Of a stretch of 64,000 nucleotides of DNA, positions 54,496-62,875 are shown piece after piece. Source of the DNA: Chitinophagales bacterium (GTDB taxonomy: Bacteria; Bacteroidota; Bacteroidia; Chitinophagales; CAIOSU01); NCBI GenBank assembly GCA_026003335.1, contig BPHB01000001.1:446591-510590 (forward strand). Direction: 5' to 3'. Every line of letters starts with the position of its first letter. Position 1 is the first letter of the stretch. A model generated the notes under the pieces. The model had not been told where the DNA came from, did no database searches, and was given only the letters and a program-made list of their open reading frames with translations. The translations under genes and the position numbers were made by a program.

Positions 54496-55434
54496 TTATC
54501 TGCCATATAACAGATCAGCAATGTAGATGTGTCCGCTCTCCGCATCTGTAAAAGCAATCTCATTTCGAGCCGGATGCCAGGAGGGCCACATTTCAATAAT
54601 ATCCGCACTGGAGGTCAGTTTGACAACAGAAGAACCATCGGCAGCAAACAGATATAACTCAGCATTGGTAATCCGATGTCCATCAGCGCTTTCATCCAGA
54701 AATCCGATGAGAAAACGGCTGTCCGGCGACCAGGATGCCACGATACCCCTGCCAAGGGCACTTCGCTGACCACCACGGAGGTGGTAAACATAAATTTCCG
54801 CATCGCGATGCACAGCCACCTGCTGTAAATCCGGTGAAAGAAGCGGCTCATAAAATTGGCCCTCAAAGTCAGTTATGATCCAACGTTCACCCGTAGCCGG
54901 GTCTATACCTTCTACCTGCAACGTCTGGGCATTCAGTTGCAGCAGAGGCCCCTTCCCTCCGGTTTGGGCAAAGCTTTTCACACTGGTGAAGTTGACTTCC
55001 GGATGCAGGCGCACCTCACGGCTTTCCAATGAGATACTTTTAACCACCGGGCGGAAATTTTCCTTTTCAACAAAATACACCTCCTTGCCATCAGCAGACC
55101 ATGCAGCTCCATAACCGGCTCCCTGCTTTTCGGTCAGCGTAATAATTTTTTGCGGCTCATTGAGATATATGAAATAAAGACCCGTGTTTCCTCTGCGGGT
55201 AAACAACAGTTTACTGCCATCCGGTGACCACTGAGGCCGTGTATAGTCGCCTGTCAACAACACTCTTTGATTTATCAATTTTAGGATTCCGGTAAAAGAA
55301 CTATCCGCAGTTGCCGTGGCTTGTGATGGTGTTGGAGCTGAAGACTCCTGCCTCTTTCCTGGCTGGCAGGCTACCAGCAGCAGGCTATTCATTACAATTA
55401 TGGCATATAACGCTATAGGTGCAATGTGCTGCAT
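54496..55434 (-). CDS. TolB-like WD40-type beta-propeller lipoprotein
   Basis: A 312-residue lipoprotein with leader LYAIIVMNSLLLVAC (lipobox LVAC). The rest is built of PD40 propeller repeats: RPQWSPDGSKLLFTRRGNTG, YGAAWSADGKEVYFVEKENF, LLSPDLQQVAVHRDAEIYVY, ASWSPDSRFLIGFLDESAD and PSWHPARNEIAFTDAESGHI. These SPDGxxL blades are typical of TolB and prolyl-oligopeptidase propellers. Here no enzyme domain is attached, so binding or scaffold work is likely. It lies 3 nt upstream of the amidase and shares its transcript, which suggests the two act together at the cell surface. Confidence 0.88.
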   Translation of the reverse strand: MQHIAPIALYAIIVMNSLLLVACQPGKRQESSAPTPSQATATADSSFTGILKLINQRVLLTGDYTRPQWSPDGSKLLFTRRGNTGLYFIYLNEPQKIITLTEKQGAGYGAAWSADGKEVYFVEKENFRPVVKSISLESREVRLHPEVNFTSVKSFAQTGGKGPLLQLNAQTLQVEGIDPATGERWIITDFEGQFYEPLLSPDLQQVAVHRDAEIYVYHLRGGQRSALGRGIVASWSPDSRFLIGFLDESADGHRITNAELYLFAADGSSVVKLTSSADIIEMWPSWHPARNEIAFTDAESGHIYIADLLYGR

Positions 55435-55546
55435 ATCGTTTATATGAACCAGAATTTTCTATCTGTACATAAAGGTAAAACTTTGCTATGCAACATACTA
55501 CTTTCGCCCGCGGCTCTTCAGCCACAATCATAGTAATATAAATACT

Positions 55547-55554
55547 TACTTTTG
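55547..55554 (+). promoter_or_regulatory. Bacteroidota -7 element before kinase-like gene
   Basis: TACTTTTG fully matches TAnnTTTG, 15 nt before the ATG at 55569. No -33 TTG at proper distance. Confidence 0.4.
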
Positions 55555-55568
55555 ACGGCCAAAAGCAA

Positions 55569-56849
55569 ATGCTCAGCCGTCTTAAAAAAATTCTGATACT
55601 GGCAGGCGTATATCTCACGTATTTCCCTTTACTGGTATGTACTTTTATTGTGGTTTTTCTGGACAGAAAATCAGGCCTCCCCTTATCGTTTCCGCGTGAC
55701 GTCAAAAAGCTTTCCGGAAGAAAGGAATGGTGCATTCATGTACTGAAGAAGGCCGGGGCTATTCCGCAAGGAGCAGTGGTGAATGATTTTATTGTAATTC
55801 CGCTTAAACAGGAAATCATTTTTCGCTCCAACGCAGCCCGTATAGAAATTACTTATCGGGAAGGAGATCAAACCCAAACCTTAACATGTTTTGCCAAGTT
55901 TGCTCCAACAGTGGGCAGCACATGGAATCGTACCATATTTACCATTCAGCTAAACCATATTAAGGAAATTTTTTTCAACCGTTATTTTGTAAACCAGGAT
56001 AACCTGCCGGCTCCGAAGGTGTACTATGCTGATATGTCAGCTATCACGGGCAATCTATGCCTGATTACGGAATACATGGCCGGATGCACAGAATTTTTGG
56101 AAGGACATTATTCCGGCTTTACCGATGTGCATCTGCACATGGTGATGCATCATCTTGCCTCCCTGCATAGCCGCTATTGGCACGACCGGTCGGCACGGAT
56201 GAGGAAGATACTTCCTATTCATGCGACCACTGTGGACCTTTTTGAGTCCTTTGTATCTCTTTCCTGGAGCCGTTACGCCAGAAAAATCGTAGTGCAAAGC
56301 TGGAACTACTGCAACCAGCAGGAAACAGTAATTCACGGAGATGCCCGCATAGGCAACATGTTGTTCCCCGGTGAAAACGGAGAAGGCCGCTTTGTATTTA
56401 TAGACTGGCAGGCTGTAAGAAAAGGCAAAGCGGCTTTTGATGTGGCATATTTTATAGTACTTAGTCTGGACAGCACCTATCGTCAGAGTATAGAGATTGC
56501 AGCACTGGACTACTATCATCAGCAACTGATTGCTTGCGGGGTTACAAACTATGACCGGCAGCAACTGGAAGAAGATTATAAACATGCCTGCCTTTGTCTG
56601 CTGGTATTACTGTCGCTTCCTATGTTAAGCGGAGAGGCAAGTGTGGAGGGTGACAGCGCCTTGATTTTTGCTTATGGGCTGAACATCTGGCGGGAACGCC
56701 TGCAGCAAAAATTTTCTTCATTTGACTATGCTTGGCTGGCTGACCGCTATGGTATGACACAAGCACAGGGACAAGGAGCAGTGGCCGAGATGCTCGGGGT
56801 GATGGAAAAACGAATTCGTCTGTTGCAGACGGGAAAATACACCAGCTGA
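55569..56849 (+). CDS. Membrane-anchored EcKinase/CHK-like phosphotransferase
   Basis: A 426-residue protein kinase-fold small-molecule kinase. It opens with a membrane helix (ILILAGVYLTYFPLLVCTFIV, residues about 9-29; positively charged before it). The kinase body resembles ecdysteroid or choline kinase-like proteins: FAKFAPTVGS (ATP-binding lysine near residue 115), EIFFNRYF, LITEYMAGCTEFLEGHYSG (hinge), the catalytic HGDARIGNMLFPG near 256, and the metal Asp in FVFIDWQAVRKGKAAFDVAY near 279. Such kinases are best known in insects and scattered in bacteria. The presence of an N-terminal anchor suggests action on a lipid or membrane-bound alcohol, which is inference. DUF2461 follows 25 nt later. 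Confidence 0.78.
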   Translation: MLSRLKKILILAGVYLTYFPLLVCTFIVVFLDRKSGLPLSFPRDVKKLSGRKEWCIHVLKKAGAIPQGAVVNDFIVIPLKQEIIFRSNAARIEITYREGDQTQTLTCFAKFAPTVGSTWNRTIFTIQLNHIKEIFFNRYFVNQDNLPAPKVYYADMSAITGNLCLITEYMAGCTEFLEGHYSGFTDVHLHMVMHHLASLHSRYWHDRSARMRKILPIHATTVDLFESFVSLSWSRYARKIVVQSWNYCNQQETVIHGDARIGNMLFPGENGEGRFVFIDWQAVRKGKAAFDVAYFIVLSLDSTYRQSIEIAALDYYHQQLIACGVTNYDRQQLEEDYKHACLCLLVLLSLPMLSGEASVEGDSALIFAYGLNIWRERLQQKFSSFDYAWLADRYGMTQAQGQGAVAEMLGVMEKRIRLLQTGKYTS

Positions 56850-56874
56850 AAATTTATTCCTTATTTTACCGCGT

Positions 56875-57546
56875 ATGCCTGTAATCAGTGAATCTACTTT
56901 ACAATTTCTCAAAGCACTCAAAAGACACAACAACCGGGATTGGTTTCAGGCAAACCGTGACCGATATACACTTGCACAAGAAGAATTTTCCGCATGGATA
57001 GATGCGCTCATTCCGGAGCTTGCGGCTGTTGATCCGGACATTGCTCTTCTGAGTGCACGGGACTGTATCTTCAGAATTTATCGGGATACCCGGTTTTCCA
57101 AAGACAAATCACCCTACAAGGTGCACCTCGGAGCACATCTTACCCCGGCTGCGAAAAAAACCGATGTACATGCAAAAGCAGGATACTACGTACATATTCA
57201 ACCCGGAGCTTCCATGCTTGCTGGCGGAGCATATATGCCTGAACCAGTCTGGCTCAAAGCTATCCGGCAGGAAATTGATTATAATGCTGCCGAACTGAAA
57301 AAAATCTTAAACAGTAAAAATTTTAAAAAGTACTTTGGCCAAATGGTAGGAGAAACGCTCAAAACGCATCCGCGCGACTATCCGCCTGACCATCCTGAGA
57401 TTGCATTGCTCAAACATAAAAGCTTTCTTGCCGTACATCGCGTTCCGGATCAGAAGGTGACAGATGCCGGCTTCCTGAAACATGCCGTAAAAGTGTTCAG
57501 CGCTCTTTATCCTTTTAACCAGTTTTTCAACCGGGCTCTAGATTGA
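56875..57546 (+). CDS. DUF2461 domain-containing protein
   Basis: A 223-residue protein fully covered by DUF2461 (TIGR02453). The characteristic blocks are FLKALKRHNNRDWFQANRDR near residue 10, DCIFRIYRDTRFSKDKSPYK near 62, YYVHIQPGASMLAGGAYMPE near 105, and the end LKHAVKVFSALYPFNQFFNR. No function is established for this widespread cytoplasmic family. It starts 25 nt after the kinase-like gene and is probably cotranscribed. It is convergent with miaE. Confidence 0.92.
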   Translation: MPVISESTLQFLKALKRHNNRDWFQANRDRYTLAQEEFSAWIDALIPELAAVDPDIALLSARDCIFRIYRDTRFSKDKSPYKVHLGAHLTPAAKKTDVHAKAGYYVHIQPGASMLAGGAYMPEPVWLKAIRQEIDYNAAELKKILNSKNFKKYFGQMVGETLKTHPRDYPPDHPEIALLKHKSFLAVHRVPDQKVTDAGFLKHAVKVFSALYPFNQFFNRALD

Positions 57547-57579
57547 GGCAAAGGTGACAGCTGCTTGTTTACATAGTCT

Positions 57580-58161
57580 TTAGTGTACCCGGTCACCACG
57601 CAGCTCCAGACTTCGCATGATGCGGGCTTCCGCGTCCAGATATTCCTGCCAGCGCTGATTGACATATTGCTTTTCGCCATATTTTTTAGCAAGGTCAATA
57701 AACAGGCGATAGTGACCGGCTTCTGATACCATAAACTGATGATAAAAGGTGCGAAGGGATTCCTCCTGAATGTGCAGGCTCAAAATACGAAATCGCTCAC
57801 AACTTCTGGCCTCAATTAAAGCGGCAATGAGCAGTTTTTCTATAAGCCGCTCATCGCGTGAACAGTTTTTCCGCTCCAGCTTCAGCAGCTCATTTACATA
57901 AACGTCTTTTCTCTGCCTACCCAGTTTAAATCCGCGTTTTTTCATTTCATGGAGCACCTGCCGGAAATGCCCCCATTCTTCGGTTACCAGAGGGGCAACT
58001 TTTTCAACCAGCTCTTCTTTATCAGGGAATTGCTGGATAAGAGAAATGCAGGTAGATGCGGCCTTCTGCTCGCAGAAGGCATGATCAGTAAGAATTTCTT
58101 CCAGCGACTTTTCAGCTAGATTAACCCATCGCGGGTCCGTAGGCAGTTTAAGTCCCAGCAT
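57580..58161 (-). CDS. miaE: tRNA-(ms[2]io[6]A)-hydroxylase (MiaE)
   Basis: Di-iron hydroxylase that modifies the prenyl group of adenosine 37 in some tRNAs. 193 residues from the ATG at 58161; a TTG 6 nt upstream is also in frame. A four-helix bundle with repeated iron ligands is seen: ILTDHAFCEQKAASTCISLI with Glu near residue 32, TEEWGHFRQVLHEMKKRG (E-x-x-H), AALIEARSCERFRILSLH (Glu), and MVSEAGHYRLFIDLAKKYGE (E-x-x-H). The LGLKLPTDPRWVNLAEKSLE start is typical. The upstream enzymes MiaA and MiaB are not in the window. Assignment is strong at the family level. Confidence 0.92.
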   Translation of the reverse strand: MLGLKLPTDPRWVNLAEKSLEEILTDHAFCEQKAASTCISLIQQFPDKEELVEKVAPLVTEEWGHFRQVLHEMKKRGFKLGRQRKDVYVNELLKLERKNCSRDERLIEKLLIAALIEARSCERFRILSLHIQEESLRTFYHQFMVSEAGHYRLFIDLAKKYGEKQYVNQRWQEYLDAEARIMRSLELRGDRVH

Positions 58162-58218
58162 ATGCAATTGGTGTGTTCAAATTTAAGTAAGATGCCCTCC
58201 TAAGTGAAAAGGCAGTTT

Positions 58219-59394
58219 TTACTTGACAGCAGGTTCTATTTTTCTGACACCATCCACAAGCTCAGCCATGTAACAGGTGGCTGAGAAGCCTGTCATGCGC
58301 CTGTAGGCTTCCAACACGCGCATTTTAAAAAGGTCAGCCTTCTCTTTTTTTACAAGGGCAAATGCACAGCCCCCAAAACCGGCCCCTGACATTTTAGCTC
58401 CTATACATTCGGGTTGGCTTTTTGCTGCATCCACCAAGGCATCCAGCTCCGGGCCTGTGACCTCATAAAGGTTGCGCAGTGAGGCATGCGATTGCAACAG
58501 TAATTCTCCGAATCGTAGTATATCCCCGTTACGCAGGGCTGTTGCAGCTTGCTGCACCCGTTGGTTTTCAGCGATTACGTGCAGGGCGCGTTTCTGCACG
58601 TCACTTTCCGGGATCCATTGTTCAGCATCTTTAAAAGCAGCATCTGCCAAACAGGCAACCGGCCGGTGTCTGCTGATTTGCTGAAAGGCTGTGCCACATT
58701 CCTGCACCCGGATGTTAAAGACACTTTCCGCAAGCCTTCTTTCTTTGTTTGTGTTGAAAATGAGCATCACATAATCGTTCAGGTGTGCCGGCACGTAAGC
58801 ATATTCTAAAGAGCTGCAATTCAACAGGAGCGCATGATTGGCCTTCCCCATGGCAACTGCAAACTGATCCATCAGCCCGCAGCGCACTCCCACAAAATCA
58901 TTTTCAGCTTCCTTACAAAGCAAAGCCATCCTGACGCGGTCTGTTTGCCCGTTTCCAAATAAATTATCAAAAACGAAAGCAGTAAGCACTTCCAGGGCAG
59001 CCGAAGAGGAAAGTCCAGCACCGGCCGGAAGTGTAGACAGGTAGAAAACATCCGCGCCCCCCAGATTGTATCCTGCCTCTTGCATTTTTTTCAATACCCC
59101 TGCCGGATAATTACCCCAGCCATATTCTGGTGTAAAGACGATTTCTTCTTCAGGATTAAGCGTGATGATCCCCGGCTGACTGTCAGAAATAAAGGTTATA
59201 CGCTTTTGATTGTTTACACGGGCCACTGCATATATACCCAATGAAATAGCAGCCGGCAGCACCAATCCTCCATTGTAATCAATATGCTCCCCAATAAGAC
59301 AAAGTCTGCCGGGAGCAAAAAAAACACGGGCAGGTATTGTGCCTGAACCAAAAGCTTCGTTAAACTTATGTAGCAGGTGTGTAACCAAAACCAT
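58219..59394 (-). CDS. galK: Galactokinase
   Basis: Phosphorylates galactose at C1 in the Leloir pathway. GHMP kinase, 391 residues, normal length. The galactokinase signature is FFAPGRLCLIGEHIDYNGGL near residues 25-44, GHMP motif 2 PAGAGLSSSAALEVLTAF near 124, the catalytic Asp in CGLMDQFAVAMGKANH near 175, and motif 3 GAKMSGAGFGGCAFALV near 345. No galT, galE or galM is next to it, so it is a scattered rather than clustered pathway gene here. A hypothetical lipoprotein lies 45 nt upstream on the same strand. Confidence 0.95.
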   Translation of the reverse strand: MVLVTHLLHKFNEAFGSGTIPARVFFAPGRLCLIGEHIDYNGGLVLPAAISLGIYAVARVNNQKRITFISDSQPGIITLNPEEEIVFTPEYGWGNYPAGVLKKMQEAGYNLGGADVFYLSTLPAGAGLSSSAALEVLTAFVFDNLFGNGQTDRVRMALLCKEAENDFVGVRCGLMDQFAVAMGKANHALLLNCSSLEYAYVPAHLNDYVMLIFNTNKERRLAESVFNIRVQECGTAFQQISRHRPVACLADAAFKDAEQWIPESDVQKRALHVIAENQRVQQAATALRNGDILRFGELLLQSHASLRNLYEVTGPELDALVDAAKSQPECIGAKMSGAGFGGCAFALVKKEKADLFKMRVLEAYRRMTGFSATCYMAELVDGVRKIEPAVK

Positions 59395-59439
59395 CGCAGC
59401 TGCACAAAAATAACAAGAGCATAAAAAGAATATGCTGCA

Positions 59440-59817
59440 TCAACGGGCTCTGGTATAGTGCACGGTATAGCCCTGGGGGTAATGAATGTCCAGTAATACA
59501 TCTGTAAGCCGCTTAATGTGCCAGTGCTCCAGGCTATATCGGTTATGATTGATGATTTCCAGCCTGTCACAATCCTGAAGCGTGTAGGTAATACTGTCGT
59601 GAACACCCGCCACTTCCAGTACTCCGGTGGAGCGGAATATAAGCGGAGCTCTTTGATCAAAAGGAGGCTGCGGCAACCACGTATATTCAACCAGATGAAT
59701 GGGAAATATCGTGCAGGATGGTTTAAGAATGCCGTTATTCAGCGAACAGGAATTAATTAAAGCAAGAAAAAAAGAAAAAGCCAGTAATGTTCCTGCTCCT
59801 CTTACATATCCCCTCAT
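59440..59817 (-). CDS. Small hypothetical lipoprotein
   Basis: A 125-residue protein with a lipoprotein leader (GTLLAFSFFLALINSC, lipobox INSC). The mature part of about 100 residues has no family I recognise. It contains HLVEYTWLPQPPFDQRAPLI, a probable beta-rich core, and ends in YPQGYTVHYTRAR. It precedes galK on the same strand and is divergent from the gamma-carbonic anhydrase. It is likely real because of the lipobox and because nothing else occupies the interval. Confidence 0.65.
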   Translation of the reverse strand: MRGYVRGAGTLLAFSFFLALINSCSLNNGILKPSCTIFPIHLVEYTWLPQPPFDQRAPLIFRSTGVLEVAGVHDSITYTLQDCDRLEIINHNRYSLEHWHIKRLTDVLLDIHYPQGYTVHYTRAR

Positions 59818-59894
59818 GGTCCGTTCGTTCAGGTGTATGACTCAGGCTGGTATAATACGGTATGTTCCGTAGCTATGTTTCATTAGGAGCAGTT

Positions 59895-59902
59895 TATATT
59901 TG
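59895..59902 (+). promoter_or_regulatory. Bacteroidota -7 element before gamma-carbonic anhydrase
   Basis: TATATTTG fully matches TAnnTTTG, 26 nt before the ATG at 59929. Confidence 0.4.
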
Positions 59903-59928
59903 CCGGCATGTAAGAATACTTTTTGCCT

Positions 59929-60453
59929 ATGAATCAGCATTTTGAAGCTTTACAAAGTCGGGTAAAAAAGGGGACGGATGTATTTATTGCCCCTGGGGCT
60001 ATTGTTATCGGTGATGTGTATCTGGGCGATCAGGTCTCCGTGTGGTATCATGCCGTTTTACGCGGAGATTCCGACAAAATCACTATCGGCAACAGAACCA
60101 ACATTCAGGATGGGGTTATCATTCACGTAGATCCCGGGGTGCCTGTCTTCATCGGACAAGACAATGTGGTGGGGCATGGAGCCATCCTGCACGGATGCAC
60201 TGTTGGCAACAACAATCTTATTGGTATGCGTTCCACTATATTGAATAATGCACGTATCGGCAACTGCTGCATCATTGGCGCCAACACGCTGATAACCGAA
60301 AACATGGAAGTGCCGGACTACTCTATGGTGTTAGGTTCTCCGGGAAAGATCGTCAGGCAACTTCCCCCGGAAACAGGAAATTTAATTCTTCGCGGAGTGG
60401 AAGAGTATATCCGGAAAGCACAGGCTTATCTCAAGCCTCCGCCTCTCTATTAA
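59929..60453 (+). CDS. Gamma-carbonic anhydrase family protein
   Basis: Left-handed beta-helix protein of 174 residues from the ATG at 59929 (TTG at 59923 also possible). The hexapeptide pattern runs from FIAPGAIVIGDVYLGDQVSV through CCIIGANTLITENMEVPDYS. The three metal histidines expected for the YrdA/CaiE group are in VIIHVDPGVPV, and in NVVGHGAILHGCTVG (two). The Arg and Asp of VWYHAVLRGDSDKITIGNRT are also typical. Whether it has true carbonic anhydrase activity is uncertain for this branch. A family 9 glycosyltransferase gene begins 14 nt later and is probably cotranscribed. Confidence 0.92.
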   Translation: MNQHFEALQSRVKKGTDVFIAPGAIVIGDVYLGDQVSVWYHAVLRGDSDKITIGNRTNIQDGVIIHVDPGVPVFIGQDNVVGHGAILHGCTVGNNNLIGMRSTILNNARIGNCCIIGANTLITENMEVPDYSMVLGSPGKIVRQLPPETGNLILRGVEEYIRKAQAYLKPPPLY

Positions 60454-60466
60454 ACATTGTCTGAAG

Positions 60467-61453
60467 TTGAAAATTCTTCTTATCCGGTTTAGCTCTATCG
60501 GTGATATTGTACTCACCACTCCGGTAATCCGTTGCCTAAAGCAGCAGGTTAAAGACGCAGAAGTGCACTACCTCACCAAACCGGCATACCGGGAAATCCT
60601 GATTGGTAATCCCTTTTTAGACGCCATTCACACTCTCTCAGGCAGCGCTATCAGCACGGCTCTTAACCTCAGGAAAGAACATTATCATTGGATAATTGAC
60701 CTGCATAACAATCCTCGTTCATGGCTTGTAAAAAGTATCATCAATGTCCAAAATCGCAGTTTCCATAAACAAAACATAGACAAATGGTTGCTTGTACATC
60801 TGCATTTCCGCAGATCACCTATCCGGCATGTAGTACATCGCTACCTGGATACAGTTAGGTTTTTGCACGTGGTGGACGATGGGAAGGGGCTGGATTATTT
60901 CATACCCCCAGAGGAAGAAGTAGTAGTCAGCGCTCTTTCACCTTTGCTGGGCAGCGGGTATATTGCGTGGGTTATTGCAGCAGCGCATAACACCAAAAAA
61001 TTCCCGGCTGAAAAAATTATTCGTGCATGCAAAATGATGCACAAGCCGGTAGTGTTAATCGGAGGCAAAACGGAATTTGAAGAAGGCGAAATGATCAGGC
61101 GGGCCATTGGCGAACGGGTTATCAATGCATGCGGCAAATTTTCCATTAACCAATCCGCCTCGCTCATAAGGCAGGCCACTGCAGTGGTGTCTAATGATAC
61201 CGGCATGATGCATATTGCAGCGGCATTCAGCAAACCGCTTGTGTCTCTCTGGGGCAACACTGTGCCTGCATTCGGGATGTATCCTTATTACGGCAGTCAT
61301 TCAGGGCCTCATGCTCTGCTGGAGACAGAAGGACTGCCTTGCCGTCCCTGCTCCAAGCTGGGGTTCAACCGGTGCCCCAGGAAACATTTTTTCTGTATGC
61401 AGCAAATTGACGAGCAACAGATTGTAGCTCTACTGAATTGTTTTGACCGGTAG
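60467..61453 (+). CDS. Glycosyltransferase family 9 (heptosyltransferase-like)
   Basis: Transfers ADP-heptose or a related sugar onto lipopolysaccharide core; 328 residues, GT-B fold, cytoplasmic face. The start is TTG at 60467, since MKILLIRFSSIGDIVLTTPV is the standard family opening and no ATG precedes it. Other marks: VHYLTKPAYREILIGNPFLD, VLIGGKTEFEEGE near 198, and the nucleotide-sugar site VSNDTGMMHIAAAFSKPLVS near 242, then LWGNT. The acceptor sugar cannot be told. Its tail overlaps the convergent DUF4294 gene by 24 nt. Confidence 0.9.
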   Translation: MKILLIRFSSIGDIVLTTPVIRCLKQQVKDAEVHYLTKPAYREILIGNPFLDAIHTLSGSAISTALNLRKEHYHWIIDLHNNPRSWLVKSIINVQNRSFHKQNIDKWLLVHLHFRRSPIRHVVHRYLDTVRFLHVVDDGKGLDYFIPPEEEVVVSALSPLLGSGYIAWVIAAAHNTKKFPAEKIIRACKMMHKPVVLIGGKTEFEEGEMIRRAIGERVINACGKFSINQSASLIRQATAVVSNDTGMMHIAAAFSKPLVSLWGNTVPAFGMYPYYGSHSGPHALLETEGLPCRPCSKLGFNRCPRKHFFCMQQIDEQQIVALLNCFDR

Positions 61454-62014
61454 CTCTTTGCGTTCAATCATACGCACGATGAGCTCCAGATCGGGATTTT
61501 CTTCTGGACGGTATTCCTCTTTCAGGTTCAGTTTATACATCTTGCCACTGATATTCCAGATCATCGCATTGAAGGGACCTTTCATTTCCCGGATGATCTC
61601 AAAGCAACTATTGCCTGTTTCGCGGTTAATCAGTTTGATAAGGATTTCTCCTTGCGCCCTGCTGAAATGGCGGATATCTTCTTCAAACCTTTCCCGCAAT
61701 TGTTTTTCTTTCTGGCTGATATATTTTTTCTGCTTACGCCTGCGGTCTATATCCTCCAGCTCCTGCTTCATATCATTATAAATGGCTACAGCAATTTTTA
61801 CATAAGGATACACTTTAACCGTATTTCTTTTTAGTTTCTCAAACGCAACCCATTCTTCCTGGCTGTTGAAATGCTTCTTCGTCACTACTTCAACTTCTTT
61901 GAGAGTAAAGGACGGCATAGTATCCTTCCCTACCACTTCGGCTATGGCTACCGCCTGGGCTTGCAGAAATAAAGGAGCCCAACTGAAGAGGATATAAACT
62001 CCTATTTTTTTCAT
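61430..62014 (-). CDS. DUF4294 domain-containing protein
   Basis: About 194 residues from the ATG at 62014; a GTG at 62059 opens the frame further. Signal peptide MKKIGVYILFSWAPLFLQA, so periplasmic or secreted. DUF4294 marks: FNSQEEWVAFEKLKRNTVKV near residue 50, YPYVKIAVAIYNDMKQELED, a basic KKYISQKEKQLRERFEEDIR helix, FSRAQGEILIKLINRETGNS and the end EYRPEENPDLELIVRMIERK. The family is almost confined to Bacteroidota and has no known function. The tail overlaps the glycosyltransferase gene by 24 nt. Confidence 0.88.
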   Translation of the reverse strand: MKKIGVYILFSWAPLFLQAQAVAIAEVVGKDTMPSFTLKEVEVVTKKHFNSQEEWVAFEKLKRNTVKVYPYVKIAVAIYNDMKQELEDIDRRRKQKKYISQKEKQLRERFEEDIRHFSRAQGEILIKLINRETGNSCFEIIREMKGPFNAMIWNISGKMYKLNLKEEYRPEENPDLELIVRMIERKELPVKTIQ

Positions 62015-62100
62015 TACGGCTTTTACAGCAAGTATGAGCAAATTAAATACCAGCTTCACAGCAGTTTACACCAAACCCCGCGCATTCTCAAAAAATCTTA

Positions 62101-62736
62101 TCAAGGCATGCGCTGCCAGACCCCTGTGCAATTGGATATGCCCGCCCTGTAACTTACCCTTACTGACTGCCGGTTATCGGAAAGTACACCTTCAAGGCTC
62201 GAAAATTCTACTGCATTGATAACGGTCACACTGCTAATCTGCCTATAAATTACCGTACTACCCTGCTGACTTACACGTGCCTGAATTGAAACCGATGGAT
62301 TCGTAGCCCTCAAGCCGAAAATCTCCAGGTCGGTCTGCAGGGAAGCAGGTTTGATCTTTGCTACATATAGATATGGCATTCCGCTGCAGGTATCGGAAGC
62401 GCTCCAGTAAGACGTATCATATTGTACATCGTGCAGCTGCAGAAAACGGTCACGTAAAAAAGATTTGCATGAATCTGCCGGATCGTAATTGCTCAAACAA
62501 ACGCAGGCGCCTTCAACACATTTACTGTTGGGATAACAGAGAACTCCGGCACAGGGATCCTGAATACTGCAGTCCTCTCCGCTCCAGCCAAAGTCGCAAT
62601 TGCAGACACAGTCTTTATAGTCCTCCAGGGGCGTTCCGTGCTTGCAGGGATAATTTTCGCATGGCTTCAGGTCGCACGAGGCCATCCACCCCAACAATAA
62701 CAAAGCATAAAATACAGTTGACTGGGAGCGTATCAT
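62101..62736 (-). CDS. Lipoprotein with EGF-like cysteine modules
   Basis: A 211-residue lipoprotein (leader VFYALLLLGWMASC, lipobox MASC). Residues 20-95 contain about a dozen cysteines in an EGF-like arrangement: CENYPCKHGTPLEDYKDCVC, then NCDFGWSGEDCSIQDPCAGV, then LCYPNSKCVEGACVCLSNYD. The FGWSGEDC and GACVC turns are typical EGF signatures. The C-terminal half is a beta-rich domain of unknown type (LYVAKIKPASLQTDLEIFGL). It would be exposed on the outside of a membrane, where disulfides form. Similar proteins occur in Bacteroidota and are uncharacterised. It precedes DUF4294 on the same strand, with 87 nt between them. Confidence 0.8.
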   Translation of the reverse strand: MIRSQSTVFYALLLLGWMASCDLKPCENYPCKHGTPLEDYKDCVCNCDFGWSGEDCSIQDPCAGVLCYPNSKCVEGACVCLSNYDPADSCKSFLRDRFLQLHDVQYDTSYWSASDTCSGMPYLYVAKIKPASLQTDLEIFGLRATNPSVSIQARVSQQGSTVIYRQISSVTVINAVEFSSLEGVLSDNRQSVRVSYRAGISNCTGVWQRMP

Positions 62737-62875
62737 TGCTGTTTCGAAGTTACTATTTTGTCATAAGCCCTCCACTATCATTTCCGCGGCTTTGGATAAT
62801 TCAGCGAAACTTTCATATTTTGTAGTAACACCTGCACTGAAAAGACGGATTGCTAAACAATAAAATCATTGAACC

